64,000 nucleotides of DNA. Origin: Candidatus Gastranaerophilales bacterium (GTDB taxonomy: Bacteria; Cyanobacteriota; Vampirovibrionia; Gastranaerophilales; Gastranaerophilaceae). Shown here one piece after another: positions 10,207 through 20,103 of this stretch. The notes under the pieces are model-generated. The model was not told the origin of the DNA and did not search any database. It worked only from the letters and a program-made list of their open reading frames with translations. The position numbers were made by a program, and so were the translations under genes. Each line of letters starts with the position of its first letter. Position 1 is the first letter of the stretch. Location: the NCBI GenBank assembly GCA_944327225.1, contig CALVGZ010000005.1, positions 29,071 through 93,070 of the forward strand. Reading direction: 5' to 3'.

Positions 10207-11008
10207 TTTAATATTAAGTGGTACGGGGTTAATGTTTGCAGCTCCCGTAGAAATTACTCTTAAACCGTCAGATGAAAAAGGTATAAGATTTTTTATACAA
10301 GACGGTATGGTTGAAGCAAAAGTTGAAAATGTTGTTTCAACGGAGCATTGTGTTATATTGGCAGATATTGAAAATGGTGCAAAAAGAAAAATAGCACTTA
10401 TTGAACATTTTATGGCTGCTTGTGCAGTAAGGGAAATAGATGCACTGGACGTATATTTTAATTCTCAGGGTTTTGAAATGCCAATTTTTGACGGTAGTGC
10501 CAAGGTTTGGGTTGAGGAATTTGATAAAATAGGTTATGTTGGTGAAAGAGAGGAAATTGCTCCGCTTTCAAGTGTTGTAACTTTTCAAAAGGACAATTCG
10601 TCCATTGTTATAATGCCTTCTAAGGTCGAGACGACCATAACTTATTCTGTTAATTTTAATCATCCCGATTTAAGACAAAGATGGGTTAATTTGGATAAAA
10701 ATAATATTAATGAGATAATTGAAGCAAGAACATTCGGTTATCTTAAAGATCTCGAAAAATTCCAAGCTGCGGGATATTCAAAAGGTGTTACTGTTGAAAA
10801 TACCGTCGGATTAACTGATAATGGTTATACAACAACTCTCAGAAGCGAATTTGAACCTGCAAAACATAAAATCCTTGATATAATTGGGGATTTGTATTTG
10901 ACAGGATATAATCCTTTTAAATTAAAGGCAAATATATTGGTAAAAGAAGCAGGGCATGCGTATCATATAGAATGTGCAAAAGCTCTCAAGCAGACATTAA
11001 ATAAATAA
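10187..11008 (+). CDS. lpxC: UDP-3-O-acyl-N-acetylglucosamine deacetylase LpxC
   Basis: LpxC is the zinc deacetylase that commits UDP-acylGlcNAc to lipid A. The 273-residue protein is slightly shorter than the E. coli enzyme. Zinc-ligand motifs are visible: EHFMAAC (His) and HKILDIIGD (His and Asp); [10 protein letters not shown] and the C-terminal AGHAYH region with the catalytic His are also present. The N-terminal block reads [13 protein letters not shown], where most LpxC have SGxGLHSG, so the conserved non-zinc His is Met here. It starts 20 bases inside lpxD and is followed by fabZ. Confidence 0.95.
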   Translation: MKTLKSNLILSGTGLMFAAPVEITLKPSDEKGIRFFIQDGMVEAKVENVVSTEHCVILADIENGAKRKIALIEHFMAACAVREIDALDVYFNSQGFEMPIFDGSAKVWVEEFDKIGYVGEREEIAPLSSVVTFQKDNSSIVIMPSKVETTITYSVNFNHPDLRQRWVNLDKNNINEIIEARTFGYLKDLEKFQAAGYSKGVTVENTVGLTDNGYTTTLRSEFEPAKHKILDIIGDLYLTGYNPFKLKANILVKEAGHAYHIECAKALKQTLNK

Positions 11009-11021
11009 CGAGGAGATAAAA

Positions 11022-11468
11022 ATGGATTCAATAGTTACACCAATTTCACTTGACTATAGTCAGATTTTAGAGATGTTACCGCACAGATATCCGTTTTTGT
11101 TGGTTGACAGAATAACAGAATGCGTTCCGGGTAAATATTCAAAAGGCTATAAAAATGTAACTTTCAATGAACCTTTTTTTCAGGGACATTTTCCCGATAA
11201 TCCGATTATGCCGGGTGTTTTGCAAATTGAAGCTTTAGCACAGACTTCTGCTCCAATCTTAATGACAATGGAGCAATATAAAGGAAAATTAACTCTTTTT
11301 GCAGGTGTTGAGGGTGCAAAATTTAAAAATATTGTAAGGCCCGGCGATAAACTTGAAATGGAAACAGAATGTTTAAAGGTTAAAGGCCCGATCGCAAAAT
11401 GTTTAGGCAGGGCTTTTGTAGACGGTAAATTGTGTACCGAAGCAGAATTAACAGTAGCATTAAAATAA
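11022..11468 (+). CDS. fabZ: 3-hydroxyacyl-ACP dehydratase FabZ
   Basis: FabZ removes water from 3-hydroxyacyl-ACP in fatty acid elongation and competes with LpxA/LpxD for the same hydroxyacyl-ACP pool, which explains its place in the lpx cluster. The 148-residue hot-dog protein shows HRYPFLLVDR, the active-site segment GHFPDNPIMPGVLQIEALAQ with the catalytic His and Glu, and FAGVEGAKFKNIVRPGD. A GAGGAG site precedes the ATG. Length and motifs are standard. Confidence 0.96.
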   Translation: MDSIVTPISLDYSQILEMLPHRYPFLLVDRITECVPGKYSKGYKNVTFNEPFFQGHFPDNPIMPGVLQIEALAQTSAPILMTMEQYKGKLTLFAGVEGAKFKNIVRPGDKLEMETECLKVKGPIAKCLGRAFVDGKLCTEAELTVALK

Positions 11469-11479
11469 AAGGATAAACA

Positions 11480-12307
11480 ATGAACTCCAGTAAAATTCAT
11501 CCAAGTGCAATAATTGATAAAAGCGCTAAAATTGCACCTGATGTAGAAATTGGCGCATATACAATAATAGGCCCGGAAACCGTAATTGAAGAAGGCTGTA
11601 AAATTGGTGAAAGTGCAAATATTCAATTTTCGCATATAGGGAAAAATACTAAAATCTCTCCTTTTGCTTCGATTGGCGGAGAGCCTCAAGATTTGGGTTA
11701 TAAAGGTGAGAAAACAGGCGTTATAATTGGAGAGAATTGTTGGATTAGAGAATTTGCAACCGTAAACAGGGCATCGGGTGAAGGCAGTAATACTATTGTC
11801 GGTAATAACTGCATGTTAATGGCGTATACCCATGTTGCTCACAATTGTATATTGGAAGATAATGTCATTATGGCAAATGCAGCAACTATCGGCGGGCATT
11901 GTCGTGTTGGTTTTGGTGCTTTCCTTGGCGGAATGTCTGTTTTTCATCAACATGTACGAATTGGGGAAATGGCAATTATATCCGGTGCGTCTGCTGCAAG
12001 GGCTGATATTATTCCGTACTGTAAAGCAGAAGGCATACCATGTTTACCAATAGGATTGAATGCTATCGGTTTAAGAAGAAAAAATGTGGATAAAGAATCA
12101 AGAGATGCGATTCATAAAGCAATAAGATTACTTAGAAATGAACAATACAATACCTCACAAGCTCTTGAATTGATTGAAAAAGAATTTAAAGGAAATAAAT
12201 ATATAGACAATCTTGTTGATTTTGTAAAATCGTCCAAAAGGGGATGTACTTTAAGGTTTAAAGCAGCTTATCATGGTCAAATGGAAGAAGACGGAGATGA
12301 TAATTAG
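11480..12307 (+). CDS. lpxA: UDP-N-acetylglucosamine O-acyltransferase LpxA
   Basis: LpxA transfers a hydroxyacyl group from ACP to the 3-OH of UDP-GlcNAc, the first lipid A step. The 275-residue protein starts with IHPSAIIDKSAKI, continues as hexapeptide left-handed beta-helix coils, contains the catalytic-His segment THVAHNCILEDNVIMAN, and ends in an alpha-helical domain (about 195-275) carrying GLRRKNV as in the family. AAAGGA precedes the ATG. The last codon abuts the following peptidase gene, whose ATG is the next base. Confidence 0.95.
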   Translation: MNSSKIHPSAIIDKSAKIAPDVEIGAYTIIGPETVIEEGCKIGESANIQFSHIGKNTKISPFASIGGEPQDLGYKGEKTGVIIGENCWIREFATVNRASGEGSNTIVGNNCMLMAYTHVAHNCILEDNVIMANAATIGGHCRVGFGAFLGGMSVFHQHVRIGEMAIISGASAARADIIPYCKAEGIPCLPIGLNAIGLRRKNVDKESRDAIHKAIRLLRNEQYNTSQALELIEKEFKGNKYIDNLVDFVKSSKRGCTLRFKAAYHGQMEEDGDDN

Positions 12308-13414
12308 ATGTTTAATCCTTTAATAAAAAAATATGCAGATGTTCTTGTAAATTATTCTACAAAAGTTACCAAAGGGGATTTGGTTATAATTTATGCAAGA
12401 GGATATGCTTCACAGCCTTTGGTTAAAGAGATTTATAAAGCATGCCTTATTAATGGTGCTAATCCCGTTGTAAGAACGTCAATGGACGAATTAGCAGAGA
12501 CGTTTATTAAATTTGCGAATAACGAGCAGCTTGAATTTATAGATGAAATGTCAAAAATTGAAGTAGATATTGCAGATGTAATGATTTTTGTTGGTGCTCC
12601 AAACAATGTTAAAAATATGGCAAATGCTGATTCGAATAAACTTGCTAAACGTTCAAAGGTACTTCAGCCTGTTTTGGCAAAGAGATTGGAGCGTTCTGCA
12701 AAAAATGAAATGCGTTGGGTTATAGCAGATTATCCGACAAATGCACTAGCACAAGAAGCTTCTATGAGTCTTGAAGAATACAGTGAATTTTTAGTTAATT
12801 CTTGTTATTTGGATTTGGATGATCCTGTTAAAAAATGGGAAGAAATAGATAAGGAACAAAAAAGGATAGCTGATATTTTAAATTCAACATCAAAAATAAG
12901 GTTTTTAGGAGATAAAACTGACGTAACATTTTTGACTGAAGGAAGAGTTTGGGTTCCATGTTCCGGAAATATGAATTTTCCCGATGGGGAAATTTTTACA
13001 TCGCCTGTTGAAGATAGTGGTAACGGTACAATTTATTTTGATTTTCCTCAAAATTATCATGGTTCGAGTGCAAAAGAAGTATATATCACGCTTAAGGACG
13101 GGAAGGTTGTAGAAGCAAAAGCACAAAGCGGAGATGATTTTCTTCAAAATATGTTAAATACTGATGAAGGTGCCCGCTTTGTAGGTGAAATTGCAATAGG
13201 TACAAATGAAAGAATACAAAATGTTACAGGAAACATTCTCTTTGATGAAAAAATAGGTGGTTCAATCCATGTAGCTTTTGGTTCTAGTTATCCTGAAGCC
13301 GGAGGTAAAAATAAGTCCGGCTTACATTGGGATATGATTAAAAATATGAAAAATGGTGGTAAAATTTATGCCGATGATAAATTAATTTATGAAAACGGCA
13401 AATTTATAATATAA
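12308..13414 (+). CDS. M29 family metallo-aminopeptidase
   Basis: A 368-residue thermophilic-type (AmpS/PepS, MEROPS M29) aminopeptidase that removes N-terminal residues in the cytoplasm with two metal ions. Family blocks are present: NMNFPDGEIFTSP, the metal-ligand-bearing GEIAIGTN, and HVAFGSSYPEAGG followed by SGLHWDMI near the C terminus. It begins directly after lpxA with no gap, so it is probably in the same transcript, although no lipid A role is known. Length is slightly short of the usual ~400 residues. Confidence 0.88.
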   Translation: MFNPLIKKYADVLVNYSTKVTKGDLVIIYARGYASQPLVKEIYKACLINGANPVVRTSMDELAETFIKFANNEQLEFIDEMSKIEVDIADVMIFVGAPNNVKNMANADSNKLAKRSKVLQPVLAKRLERSAKNEMRWVIADYPTNALAQEASMSLEEYSEFLVNSCYLDLDDPVKKWEEIDKEQKRIADILNSTSKIRFLGDKTDVTFLTEGRVWVPCSGNMNFPDGEIFTSPVEDSGNGTIYFDFPQNYHGSSAKEVYITLKDGKVVEAKAQSGDDFLQNMLNTDEGARFVGEIAIGTNERIQNVTGNILFDEKIGGSIHVAFGSSYPEAGGKNKSGLHWDMIKNMKNGGKIYADDKLIYENGKFII

Positions 13415-13415
13415 A

Positions 13416-14315
13416 ATGGGTAATATAAGAAATATTAAAGATATCACATCTGTTGTAAAAAATGAATCGGATATATTTGAAAAAAAATTAAAAATATTTA
13501 TTGATAAAAATAAAAATTTTTTAAAAGAAGATTTAAAAAATTTTATGTTTTCAAATCCAAAAAGATTGCGTCCGTTGTTTGTTTTTTTATTTTCGAAAAT
13601 ATTAAAAATAAATAATTTTAATCAGGTTTTAAATATTGCACTTGCTCTTGAATTTATACATAATGCCTCTTTAATTCATGATGATATTTTGGATAATGAA
13701 AAATTAAGAAGAAATAATCCGACTTTTTATGAAAAATACGGTGCAAAGCTTGCTGTTTTGGAAGGAGATATGCTTTTAAGCATGGCATTAAATATTTTAA
13801 GTGACACAAGTTTGGATATTTTAAAAATTTTTTCAAATAAAATACAAAAAACACTTGAAGGCGAAATTGAGCAAAATTCCTGCTTGAATAAAATAATTGA
13901 TGAGAGAACTTATATAAGAAAAACTTTTAATAAAACGGGGAATCTTTTTTTTGCCGGGCTTGAATCACTTTTTGTTTTGAAAAATATCGATGATAAAACC
14001 AAATATAAACTTAGAAAATTTTTAAAAAATTATACTCTTGCTTTTCAAATTAAAAATGATATTGATAATATCAAAAATAAAAATTTATCCGATATTAAAA
14101 ATGGAAACTATACTTTGCCTGTGCTATACTTTTGCAGAGAGAACAACATTGATTTATTAAATTGTGAAAATGTTTGTTTCCAAAATTGTATAAATTTGGC
14201 AAGTAAAAAAGTAGACAAATATAAAAAATCTGCAATAATTTTTTTAAGTGAAATTGAAGATACTATATACAAAAAGGCCCTAGCGGATTTATGCGATTAT
14301 ACATTAAGGAGTTAA
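13416..14315 (+). CDS. Polyprenyl diphosphate synthase family protein
   Basis: A 299-residue trans-isoprenyl diphosphate synthase that would extend allylic diphosphates with isopentenyl diphosphate, for example for a quinone side chain. The first Asp-rich motif is intact (HDDILDNEKLRR). The second reads FQIKNDIDN where the family has FQIxDDILD, so its first Asp is Asn; this may lower or alter activity. The KxxRP-type substrate block appears as NPKRLRPLFVF. It lies one base after the peptidase gene and just before signal peptidase I. Chain length cannot be judged. Confidence 0.82.
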   Translation: MGNIRNIKDITSVVKNESDIFEKKLKIFIDKNKNFLKEDLKNFMFSNPKRLRPLFVFLFSKILKINNFNQVLNIALALEFIHNASLIHDDILDNEKLRRNNPTFYEKYGAKLAVLEGDMLLSMALNILSDTSLDILKIFSNKIQKTLEGEIEQNSCLNKIIDERTYIRKTFNKTGNLFFAGLESLFVLKNIDDKTKYKLRKFLKNYTLAFQIKNDIDNIKNKNLSDIKNGNYTLPVLYFCRENNIDLLNCENVCFQNCINLASKKVDKYKKSAIIFLSEIEDTIYKKALADLCDYTLRS

Positions 14316-14317
14316 TC

Positions 14318-15655
14318 TTGATAAATACGGCAAAAATTAAAACTTTTTTCATAAAAAAAATTAAATTGATTATTTTTATTTTGACATTTTTGGCTGTATG
14401 TATAGTCTACAATATCAATAATCCGACTTTTAATTTTATTTTAAAAAGAGGAATACTTCTTGAATATTCTATTAGTTCAGAAAATAAAAATATAGAAAAA
14501 AAATTAGATAATTTGAAAATAAAATATCTTGCAGGAAAAGTTTTCGAGTTTGATGAAATTGAATATGATTCGGATAATGACGCCGTAGAGAATGTCCTAT
14601 TGGTTAGACTTCCTTTATTATTGAATGATAAGAATGTTTCGCAAGTAAATAAAATATCGGATTTTATTTTCCAAAATTGTAAAAATGCAAAGTTAATTAA
14701 TGTGAGTACTTTAGGCAGTTCTTATAATAATCCCTACGAAGCATTTTTCAAATTTTTAGGTATTTTAATTACATCAATTATAATTTTTTATGTAATTTTA
14801 AAAATATTTTTCAATGAAACAATTTCTGTTATGTTTATGAAAAATATGTTTGTATCTTTTTTTAATAGACAAAAAGAAGCATTTAAGAATTTAATTGAAA
14901 AAACTAAAGAGAAGGGTTTTGTTTATCTTTTAAAGAAAATTTTGTTTGATGATACTGAAGATGAAAACGGAAATGAAAAAGAAACGAGTTTCACAAAAGA
15001 AATAATAAGCACTATTGTTTTTGTATTAGTTTGTGTAATTATAATAAGATATTTTATAGGGGAGTTGCGTTGGATTCCTTCAGGTTCAATGCGTCCTACT
15101 ATACTGGAAAAAGACAGAGTTTTCGTTGAAAAACTTGAGTATCCTAAGAAAGAAATTAAAAGAGGCGACATTCTTGTTTTTTATCCTCCCGAAGTTCAAT
15201 TATCTAACTCGCCTTTAGCTGTTTTATCGAGATTATCGGGAATTTTTTGTAAAGATATAGCGTTTATTAAGCGTGTTGTCGGAATGCCGAATGATAAATT
15301 TGAAATAAAAAAAGATATCAATAATGGCCAATATAGAGTTTATATTAATGATAAAGCGTTAAACGAACCTTATATAAGTTCTAAAACAAATTGGACGCCA
15401 TGTAATGAGAATATGTATTGCGGACCTTTTGTAATACCTGAAAACAATTATTTTATGATGGGAGATAACAGAAATAACTCTCAAGACAGTCGTTTTTGGG
15501 GATTTTTAGATAAAGACAGAATAATCGGAAGGGCTAATTTTATGTTCTTCCCGATAAAAAGAATTAATGTTTTAAAAGATAAATATGTAGTATTGCATAA
15601 AAAACAGTCCGGAAAAATAATTGAAAGTGCCACATATATCATCGATAGATATTAA
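14318..15655 (+). CDS. lepB: Signal peptidase I with a SecF-like N-terminal extension
   Basis: The C-terminal ~200 residues are a type I signal peptidase that cleaves leader peptides at the outer face of the inner membrane. Catalytic Ser257 is in PSGSMRPT, Lys318 in IKRVVG, and MGDNRNNSQDSR is the family box. The TTG at 14318 is chosen because AAGGAG lies 6 bases before it; an in-frame ATG at 14291 has no such site. Unusually, about 235 residues precede the peptidase: a membrane segment, a periplasmic block (KRGILLEYS, then VLLVRLPLL), a second membrane segment and a linker, resembling the first part of SecF. A third membrane segment anchors the peptidase. Confidence 0.9.
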   Translation: MINTAKIKTFFIKKIKLIIFILTFLAVCIVYNINNPTFNFILKRGILLEYSISSENKNIEKKLDNLKIKYLAGKVFEFDEIEYDSDNDAVENVLLVRLPLLLNDKNVSQVNKISDFIFQNCKNAKLINVSTLGSSYNNPYEAFFKFLGILITSIIIFYVILKIFFNETISVMFMKNMFVSFFNRQKEAFKNLIEKTKEKGFVYLLKKILFDDTEDENGNEKETSFTKEIISTIVFVLVCVIIIRYFIGELRWIPSGSMRPTILEKDRVFVEKLEYPKKEIKRGDILVFYPPEVQLSNSPLAVLSRLSGIFCKDIAFIKRVVGMPNDKFEIKKDINNGQYRVYINDKALNEPYISSKTNWTPCNENMYCGPFVIPENNYFMMGDNRNNSQDSRFWGFLDKDRIIGRANFMFFPIKRINVLKDKYVVLHKKQSGKIIESATYIIDRY

Positions 15656-15669
15656 TTTTTATATAAAAT

Positions 15670-15699
15670 TTGACATGTTTCAAGTATTTATAGTGTAAT
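15670..15699 (+). promoter_or_regulatory. Sigma-70-type promoter before smc
   Basis: A perfect TTGACA (15670-15675) is followed after 18 bases by TGTAAT (15694-15699). The transcript would start near 15706, about 25 bases before the smc ATG, and would carry smc-scpA-scpB and the next gene. The only ribosome-site candidates (GGAG, 15709-15712; AGG, 15714-15716) are far from the ATG. Confidence 0.6.
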
Positions 15700-15730
15700 T
15701 AATATACTGGAGTAGGTTTAAAGTCAATCA

Positions 15731-18700
15731 ATGTATATAAAAGAAATAGAAATAGATAATTTTAAATCTTTTGCAAATAAAGTAACAATTCCTTTGCTTC
15801 AAGGATTTACGGCAATTTCGGGTCCTAACGGTTCCGGAAAAAGTAATATAATTGATAGTATTTTATTTGCTTTGGGGTTGTCTTCTGCCAGAGCGTTGCG
15901 TTCGGAGCAAGGTTCTGCTGATTTGATTACAAACCATAATAAGCGAGGAGAAGCATTAGTTAAAGTAACTTTTCAAGATGAAAACAATGAAAACAATGAA
16001 TTTTCAATAAAAAGATATATAAAAAAGGGTAAAAACGGAGTTCAATCGAATTATTATTATAATGATAAACCTTGTACACTGACTCAGATACATCTTGAGC
16101 TTGAAAAATATAATATAACACCAAATAGTTATAACGTTATTATGCAGGGGGATGTAACAGAAATTACTAAATGTTCACCAACGGAAAGAAGAAAGCTGAT
16201 AGATGAAATTGCCGGAATTGCGGATTTTGAAAGAAAAATTAATCTTGCAACTGAACAAATTCAAGATGTTGAAGACAGAGTTGCTAACACAAATATTTTA
16301 ATGGAAGAAATAGATAATCAAATTGAAAAATTAAAAGAAGAAAGAGAAGTTGCACTAAAATATAAAAAATATAAAGATGAAAAAATCGCTTTGGAAAATC
16401 AAATACAAAGTGCAAAATATTTTGATACCGTTCGTTCTTTAGAGCTTGTGCATCAAAATATTCTTTTAGCAACAAAAGAAAAGAAAGAATTAAATCAAAA
16501 GCTAAAAGAAACTGAATTAAATATACAAAATACAAAAATAAAATATGATGAAATAAATGCAAAAGTTAAAGCACAAGGTGAAGAAAAACAGCTTGAGGTT
16601 AAAAAAAATGCCGAAGAAAAAAAAGGCGAAATAGAAAGGAAAAAATCTGCAATAGCCCAAGTTGAAAAAACAACTTTAGATAATACAAAATCGATTGAAA
16701 GTTATAAAAATGGAATTGAAGTTCAAAAACAAAAAATAGAAGAATTTAAACAGGCAATCGAAGAAAAAAATAATGAACTTAAAATTTTGAATAAATCCTT
16801 AAAGGAAAAGAAAGCACAGCTCGATAAGATAATTAATGAAATGACCGGTCTGAATAAATCTGCGGATGAACATGTACAAAACAGAAATAAACTAAGAAAA
16901 GATATAGAAGAACTGAAAGATAAAGAGACTCAATTGATTAAAGAACAACTTCCTCTTGAAAATGAATATAAAAATAATGAAGAAAAAATTACTTCTACAA
17001 AAGAAACAATTGATAAATTATTGAATTCCGCAAAAATTTTTGAAAATGAAAAAGACAAATTAAATTTACAAATTGAAACACTTGAAGCGGAAGTTAGTGA
17101 ATTTAAAGTCTTACAAGCGAAAACTTTTGAAGAGCTTGATAAAACAAAAACTCAAAAAGAAGATTCATTTTATAAAATTCAACAGGCACAGAAAAGAATT
17201 GCTATTTTGGATGCTAATAAAAATGCTTATAAATCAATTGGCATGGGTTCGGGAATTGAATCGGTAATGAAAGCACACATTCAAGGCGTGCATCAGCCAT
17301 TGGCCCAATTGGCAGATGTTGAAAGTGAATATGTTGATGCAATAAATGTAGCGATGGGAGCAAGGGCCTTCTCAATAGTTGTAGACGATCAAGATACAGC
17401 CTATAAAGCAATTCAAGTATTGCGTTCGCAAGGTAGAGACAGGGCTTCTTTTATACCTATGGATGTGATTAAAAAAGCTCCTTTAAAAATGGCTTTACCT
17501 AAAGAAAAGGGAGTTATTGATTTCGCAATTAATTTGATAGATTTTGATGATAAGTATATTGATGCTTTTTATTTTGCATTGGGTGAAACAGTTGTTGTTG
17601 AAAGTGAAGTTACTGCAAAAAAACTTGCGGGAAAATACAGAGTTGTAACTCTTGAAGGTGATATTACCGAAAAGAGCGGTCTTATAACGGGCGGTGCCAA
17701 GAAGAAAAACACTTCATTTTTTGATAAAAGCCAAGAACGTGAGCTTGAAAAATATAAAAAGTTGTTAAAAGAAACTGAGGAACTTGCAAAAAATCTAAGT
17801 CAAAAAGAGAAGGACTTGGAGAGAAGACTAAATGATATAAGACAAAAATATTCAACATCTTTAAATACATTAAACTCGGCAAAAATAGAGCTTAAAAATT
17901 TAATTTCAAATAATGAGCAATCTTCTGAAATAATTAAAAAAGGAGAAGAAGAATTAACAAATTTAAAAGAAAAAAATAAAAAAATATCAAAAGAACTCGA
18001 TTTATTTGAAAATCGTCATATAAAATTAAATGATAAAATCCAAGATGTACAGTTAAAGCTTGAAGAAGTAGAAAAACTTATTGACGAAGGTGAGTTAAAA
18101 AAATTAAAAGAAAAGACAAATGATATTGAAGAAGAAATTAAAACAGTTGAAAAGTCAATAATGACAATTGAAAATGATATTGAAAAAGATGAAAATCAAA
18201 TTAAATTTCAACAAAGTCAAATTTTAACAAGACAAACAGACATTGAAAAATTGACTAAAGATAACGAAAATTTAAAAAATGAACGTGAACAATTTGTGCT
18301 GGAAATTGATAAAGTGCAAAAAGAACTGGAGCTTTTAGAAAACGAAATAAAAGAACTTGGAAAAAATCTTGTTGAGTTTCAGACAAAAAGAGATGAATTA
18401 CAAGAAGAACTTTTAAATTCAAAAACAGAAAAAAATAAAATCCAAGATAATATAGGAAGACTTTTGGAACAGGAAGAAAGTTATAAAGCAAGAAGGAGAG
18501 AGCTTGAGCCAATATTGGAAAATATATTGAAAGAATTTGAAGCTTCGGGGATAAATCCGAAAGAACTTGAGCAAGCAGAAATTTCGCTCGATGAGATAAA
18601 TTCAAAAATTTCAAAATTGCAAAAGAAAATGGAAGATTTAGAACCTGTTAATATGAGAGCATTAACTCAATATGATGAAGCTATGGAACGTCAAAATAAT

Positions 18701-19234
18701 TACAAAGAAAAAGTTTTAACTCTTGAGAACGAAAAAAATGAAATTAAATCCAGAATGAACGGTTATCAAAAGCTAAAGAAAGAAACTTTTCTTGAAGCTT
18801 ATCATGCAATTAATAATAATTTTAAAGAAGTTTTTGCAAAACTCTCGGAAGGCGAAGGAACACTTGTTTTAGAAAATGAAAATGATCCCTTTGAGGGTGG
18901 GCTTACTTTTGAGGCAAACATTAGAGATAAAAGAAATCAAAAGCTTGCAGGCATGTCCGGTGGTGAAAAATCACTAACTGCATTGGCTTTTGTATTTGCT
19001 ATACAAAAATATTTACCATCGCCGTTTTATGCGTTTGATGAAGTTGATATGCATTTGGATGGGCCAAATGTAGAAAAGTTAGCAGCTATCATAGAAAAAC
19101 AATCTAAAGCTGCACAATTTGTGGTGATTTCTTTAAGAAAGCCAATGTTAGATAGTGCTGACAGAATGATAGGTGTTACACAAAAAGATAAGGGAGTTAC
19201 AAAGGTCTCCGGAATTAAAGTGAAAGATGAATAA
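15731..19234 (+). CDS. smc: Chromosome segregation ATPase Smc
   Basis: Smc (1167 residues) forms the ring-shaped condensin with ScpA and ScpB that organises replicated chromosomes. Walker A GPNGSGKS is at 31-38; two long coiled coils (about 170-500 and 660-1000) flank a hinge (about 505-655, with GVHQPLAQLADV and VVDDQDTAYKAI); the signature MSGGEKS is at 1075-1081 and Walker B FDEVD at 1102-1106. Its stop overlaps the scpA ATG. All key motifs are intact. Confidence 0.97.
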   Translation: MYIKEIEIDNFKSFANKVTIPLLQGFTAISGPNGSGKSNIIDSILFALGLSSARALRSEQGSADLITNHNKRGEALVKVTFQDENNENNEFSIKRYIKKGKNGVQSNYYYNDKPCTLTQIHLELEKYNITPNSYNVIMQGDVTEITKCSPTERRKLIDEIAGIADFERKINLATEQIQDVEDRVANTNILMEEIDNQIEKLKEEREVALKYKKYKDEKIALENQIQSAKYFDTVRSLELVHQNILLATKEKKELNQKLKETELNIQNTKIKYDEINAKVKAQGEEKQLEVKKNAEEKKGEIERKKSAIAQVEKTTLDNTKSIESYKNGIEVQKQKIEEFKQAIEEKNNELKILNKSLKEKKAQLDKIINEMTGLNKSADEHVQNRNKLRKDIEELKDKETQLIKEQLPLENEYKNNEEKITSTKETIDKLLNSAKIFENEKDKLNLQIETLEAEVSEFKVLQAKTFEELDKTKTQKEDSFYKIQQAQKRIAILDANKNAYKSIGMGSGIESVMKAHIQGVHQPLAQLADVESEYVDAINVAMGARAFSIVVDDQDTAYKAIQVLRSQGRDRASFIPMDVIKKAPLKMALPKEKGVIDFAINLIDFDDKYIDAFYFALGETVVVESEVTAKKLAGKYRVVTLEGDITEKSGLITGGAKKKNTSFFDKSQERELEKYKKLLKETEELAKNLSQKEKDLERRLNDIRQKYSTSLNTLNSAKIELKNLISNNEQSSEIIKKGEEELTNLKEKNKKISKELDLFENRHIKLNDKIQDVQLKLEEVEKLIDEGELKKLKEKTNDIEEEIKTVEKSIMTIENDIEKDENQIKFQQSQILTRQTDIEKLTKDNENLKNEREQFVLEIDKVQKELELLENEIKELGKNLVEFQTKRDELQEELLNSKTEKNKIQDNIGRLLEQEESYKARRRELEPILENILKEFEASGINPKELEQAEISLDEINSKISKLQKKMEDLEPVNMRALTQYDEAMERQNNYKEKVLTLENEKNEIKSRMNGYQKLKKETFLEAYHAINNNFKEVFAKLSEGEGTLVLENENDPFEGGLTFEANIRDKRNQKLAGMSGGEKSLTALAFVFAIQKYLPSPFYAFDEVDMHLDGPNVEKLAAIIEKQSKAAQFVVISLRKPMLDSADRMIGVTQKDKGVTKVSGIKVKDE

Positions 19235-20103
19235 TGACTGAAGCAGTTAGTGATTTTTATACGAATAAAAAATTAAATTATGATGAAATCAAAATTTTGG
19301 ACGGCACTGTTGATTTTGGTTCTAATACGGAATTTATTTCTCGTTCCGGTATTAAAAAAGATATTCAAGCGGATGCAATAGAAATAATTTTGGATCTTGT
19401 TAAAGAAGGAAAGCTTGATCCTTGGAATATAGATATTGTTGATTTGTATGATAAGTACATGAAAAGAATAGTGGAGTTGAAGCAACAAAATCTTCGTTCT
19501 GTTGGAAAAGCGATACTTTTTTCCGCTACGCTTTTAAAAATTAAATCCGATATTTTACAAGGAATATCAATTAATGATTTTGACCCTGAACCGCTTGATT
19601 ATTTTGATGATGAAAATTTTGAGACGGACTATGAGCAAATGCAAATTCCGACAAATAATATTGTATCTTTTGATGAGGTTTTGCAAAGAAGAACATCAGT
19701 CCGTTTAAATAGAAAAAGAAATGTAACCTTAAAGGATTTAATCAGACATATTCAATTTTATGAAGATTTAGAGAAAAAATATGCAATAAAAAATGCATTG
19801 GAAAGAAAAGAACGTAGAGTCAGAAATTATTCGAATTTAAAAGCGGAACAAATTAAAGAATTAGCTCACGAGGAATATGTTGAAGAAGTTGTTGAAAGAA
19901 TGAGACAAAATTTGACTCAAATATTGTCTCATGAAAAAAATATTGAATTAAGAGAACTTTGTTTGTTGGGTTTTGACAGAAGTTCAGCATTTATTGCGTT
20001 ATTATTTTTAGCTCGTGAAGAAAAATATGAGATAATGCAAAAAGAATTTTATGGAAAATTGTATGTTCAAAATGCACCAAAAGAAGAGGTTGAAATAAAA
20101 TGA
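19234..20103 (+). CDS. scpA: Segregation and condensation protein ScpA
   Basis: ScpA is the kleisin that closes the Smc ring. The 289-residue protein shows the family block LDLVKEGKLDPWNIDIVDL near residue 50, followed by VGKAILFSATLLKIKSDIL, an acidic linker (about 110-140), and a C-terminal winged-helix region. Its ATG overlaps the smc stop and its stop overlaps the scpB start (ATGA), so the three subunits are translationally coupled. Confidence 0.94.
   Translation: MTEAVSDFYTNKKLNYDEIKILDGTVDFGSNTEFISRSGIKKDIQADAIEIILDLVKEGKLDPWNIDIVDLYDKYMKRIVELKQQNLRSVGKAILFSATLLKIKSDILQGISINDFDPEPLDYFDDENFETDYEQMQIPTNNIVSFDEVLQRRTSVRLNRKRNVTLKDLIRHIQFYEDLEKKYAIKNALERKERRVRNYSNLKAEQIKELAHEEYVEEVVERMRQNLTQILSHEKNIELRELCLLGFDRSSAFIALLFLAREEKYEIMQKEFYGKLYVQNAPKEEVEIK

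Noticed and set aside
11180..11689. 169-residue minus-strand ORF across fabZ and lpxA
   Set aside because: It lies antisense to two well-conserved genes, has no recognisable motif, and its odd composition (many Tyr, Cys, Ser and Phe) is typical of a shadow frame.
18255..18614. 119-residue minus-strand ORF inside smc
   Set aside because: Antisense to the Smc coiled coil; Leu/Phe-rich shadow of a Lys/Glu-rich gene.
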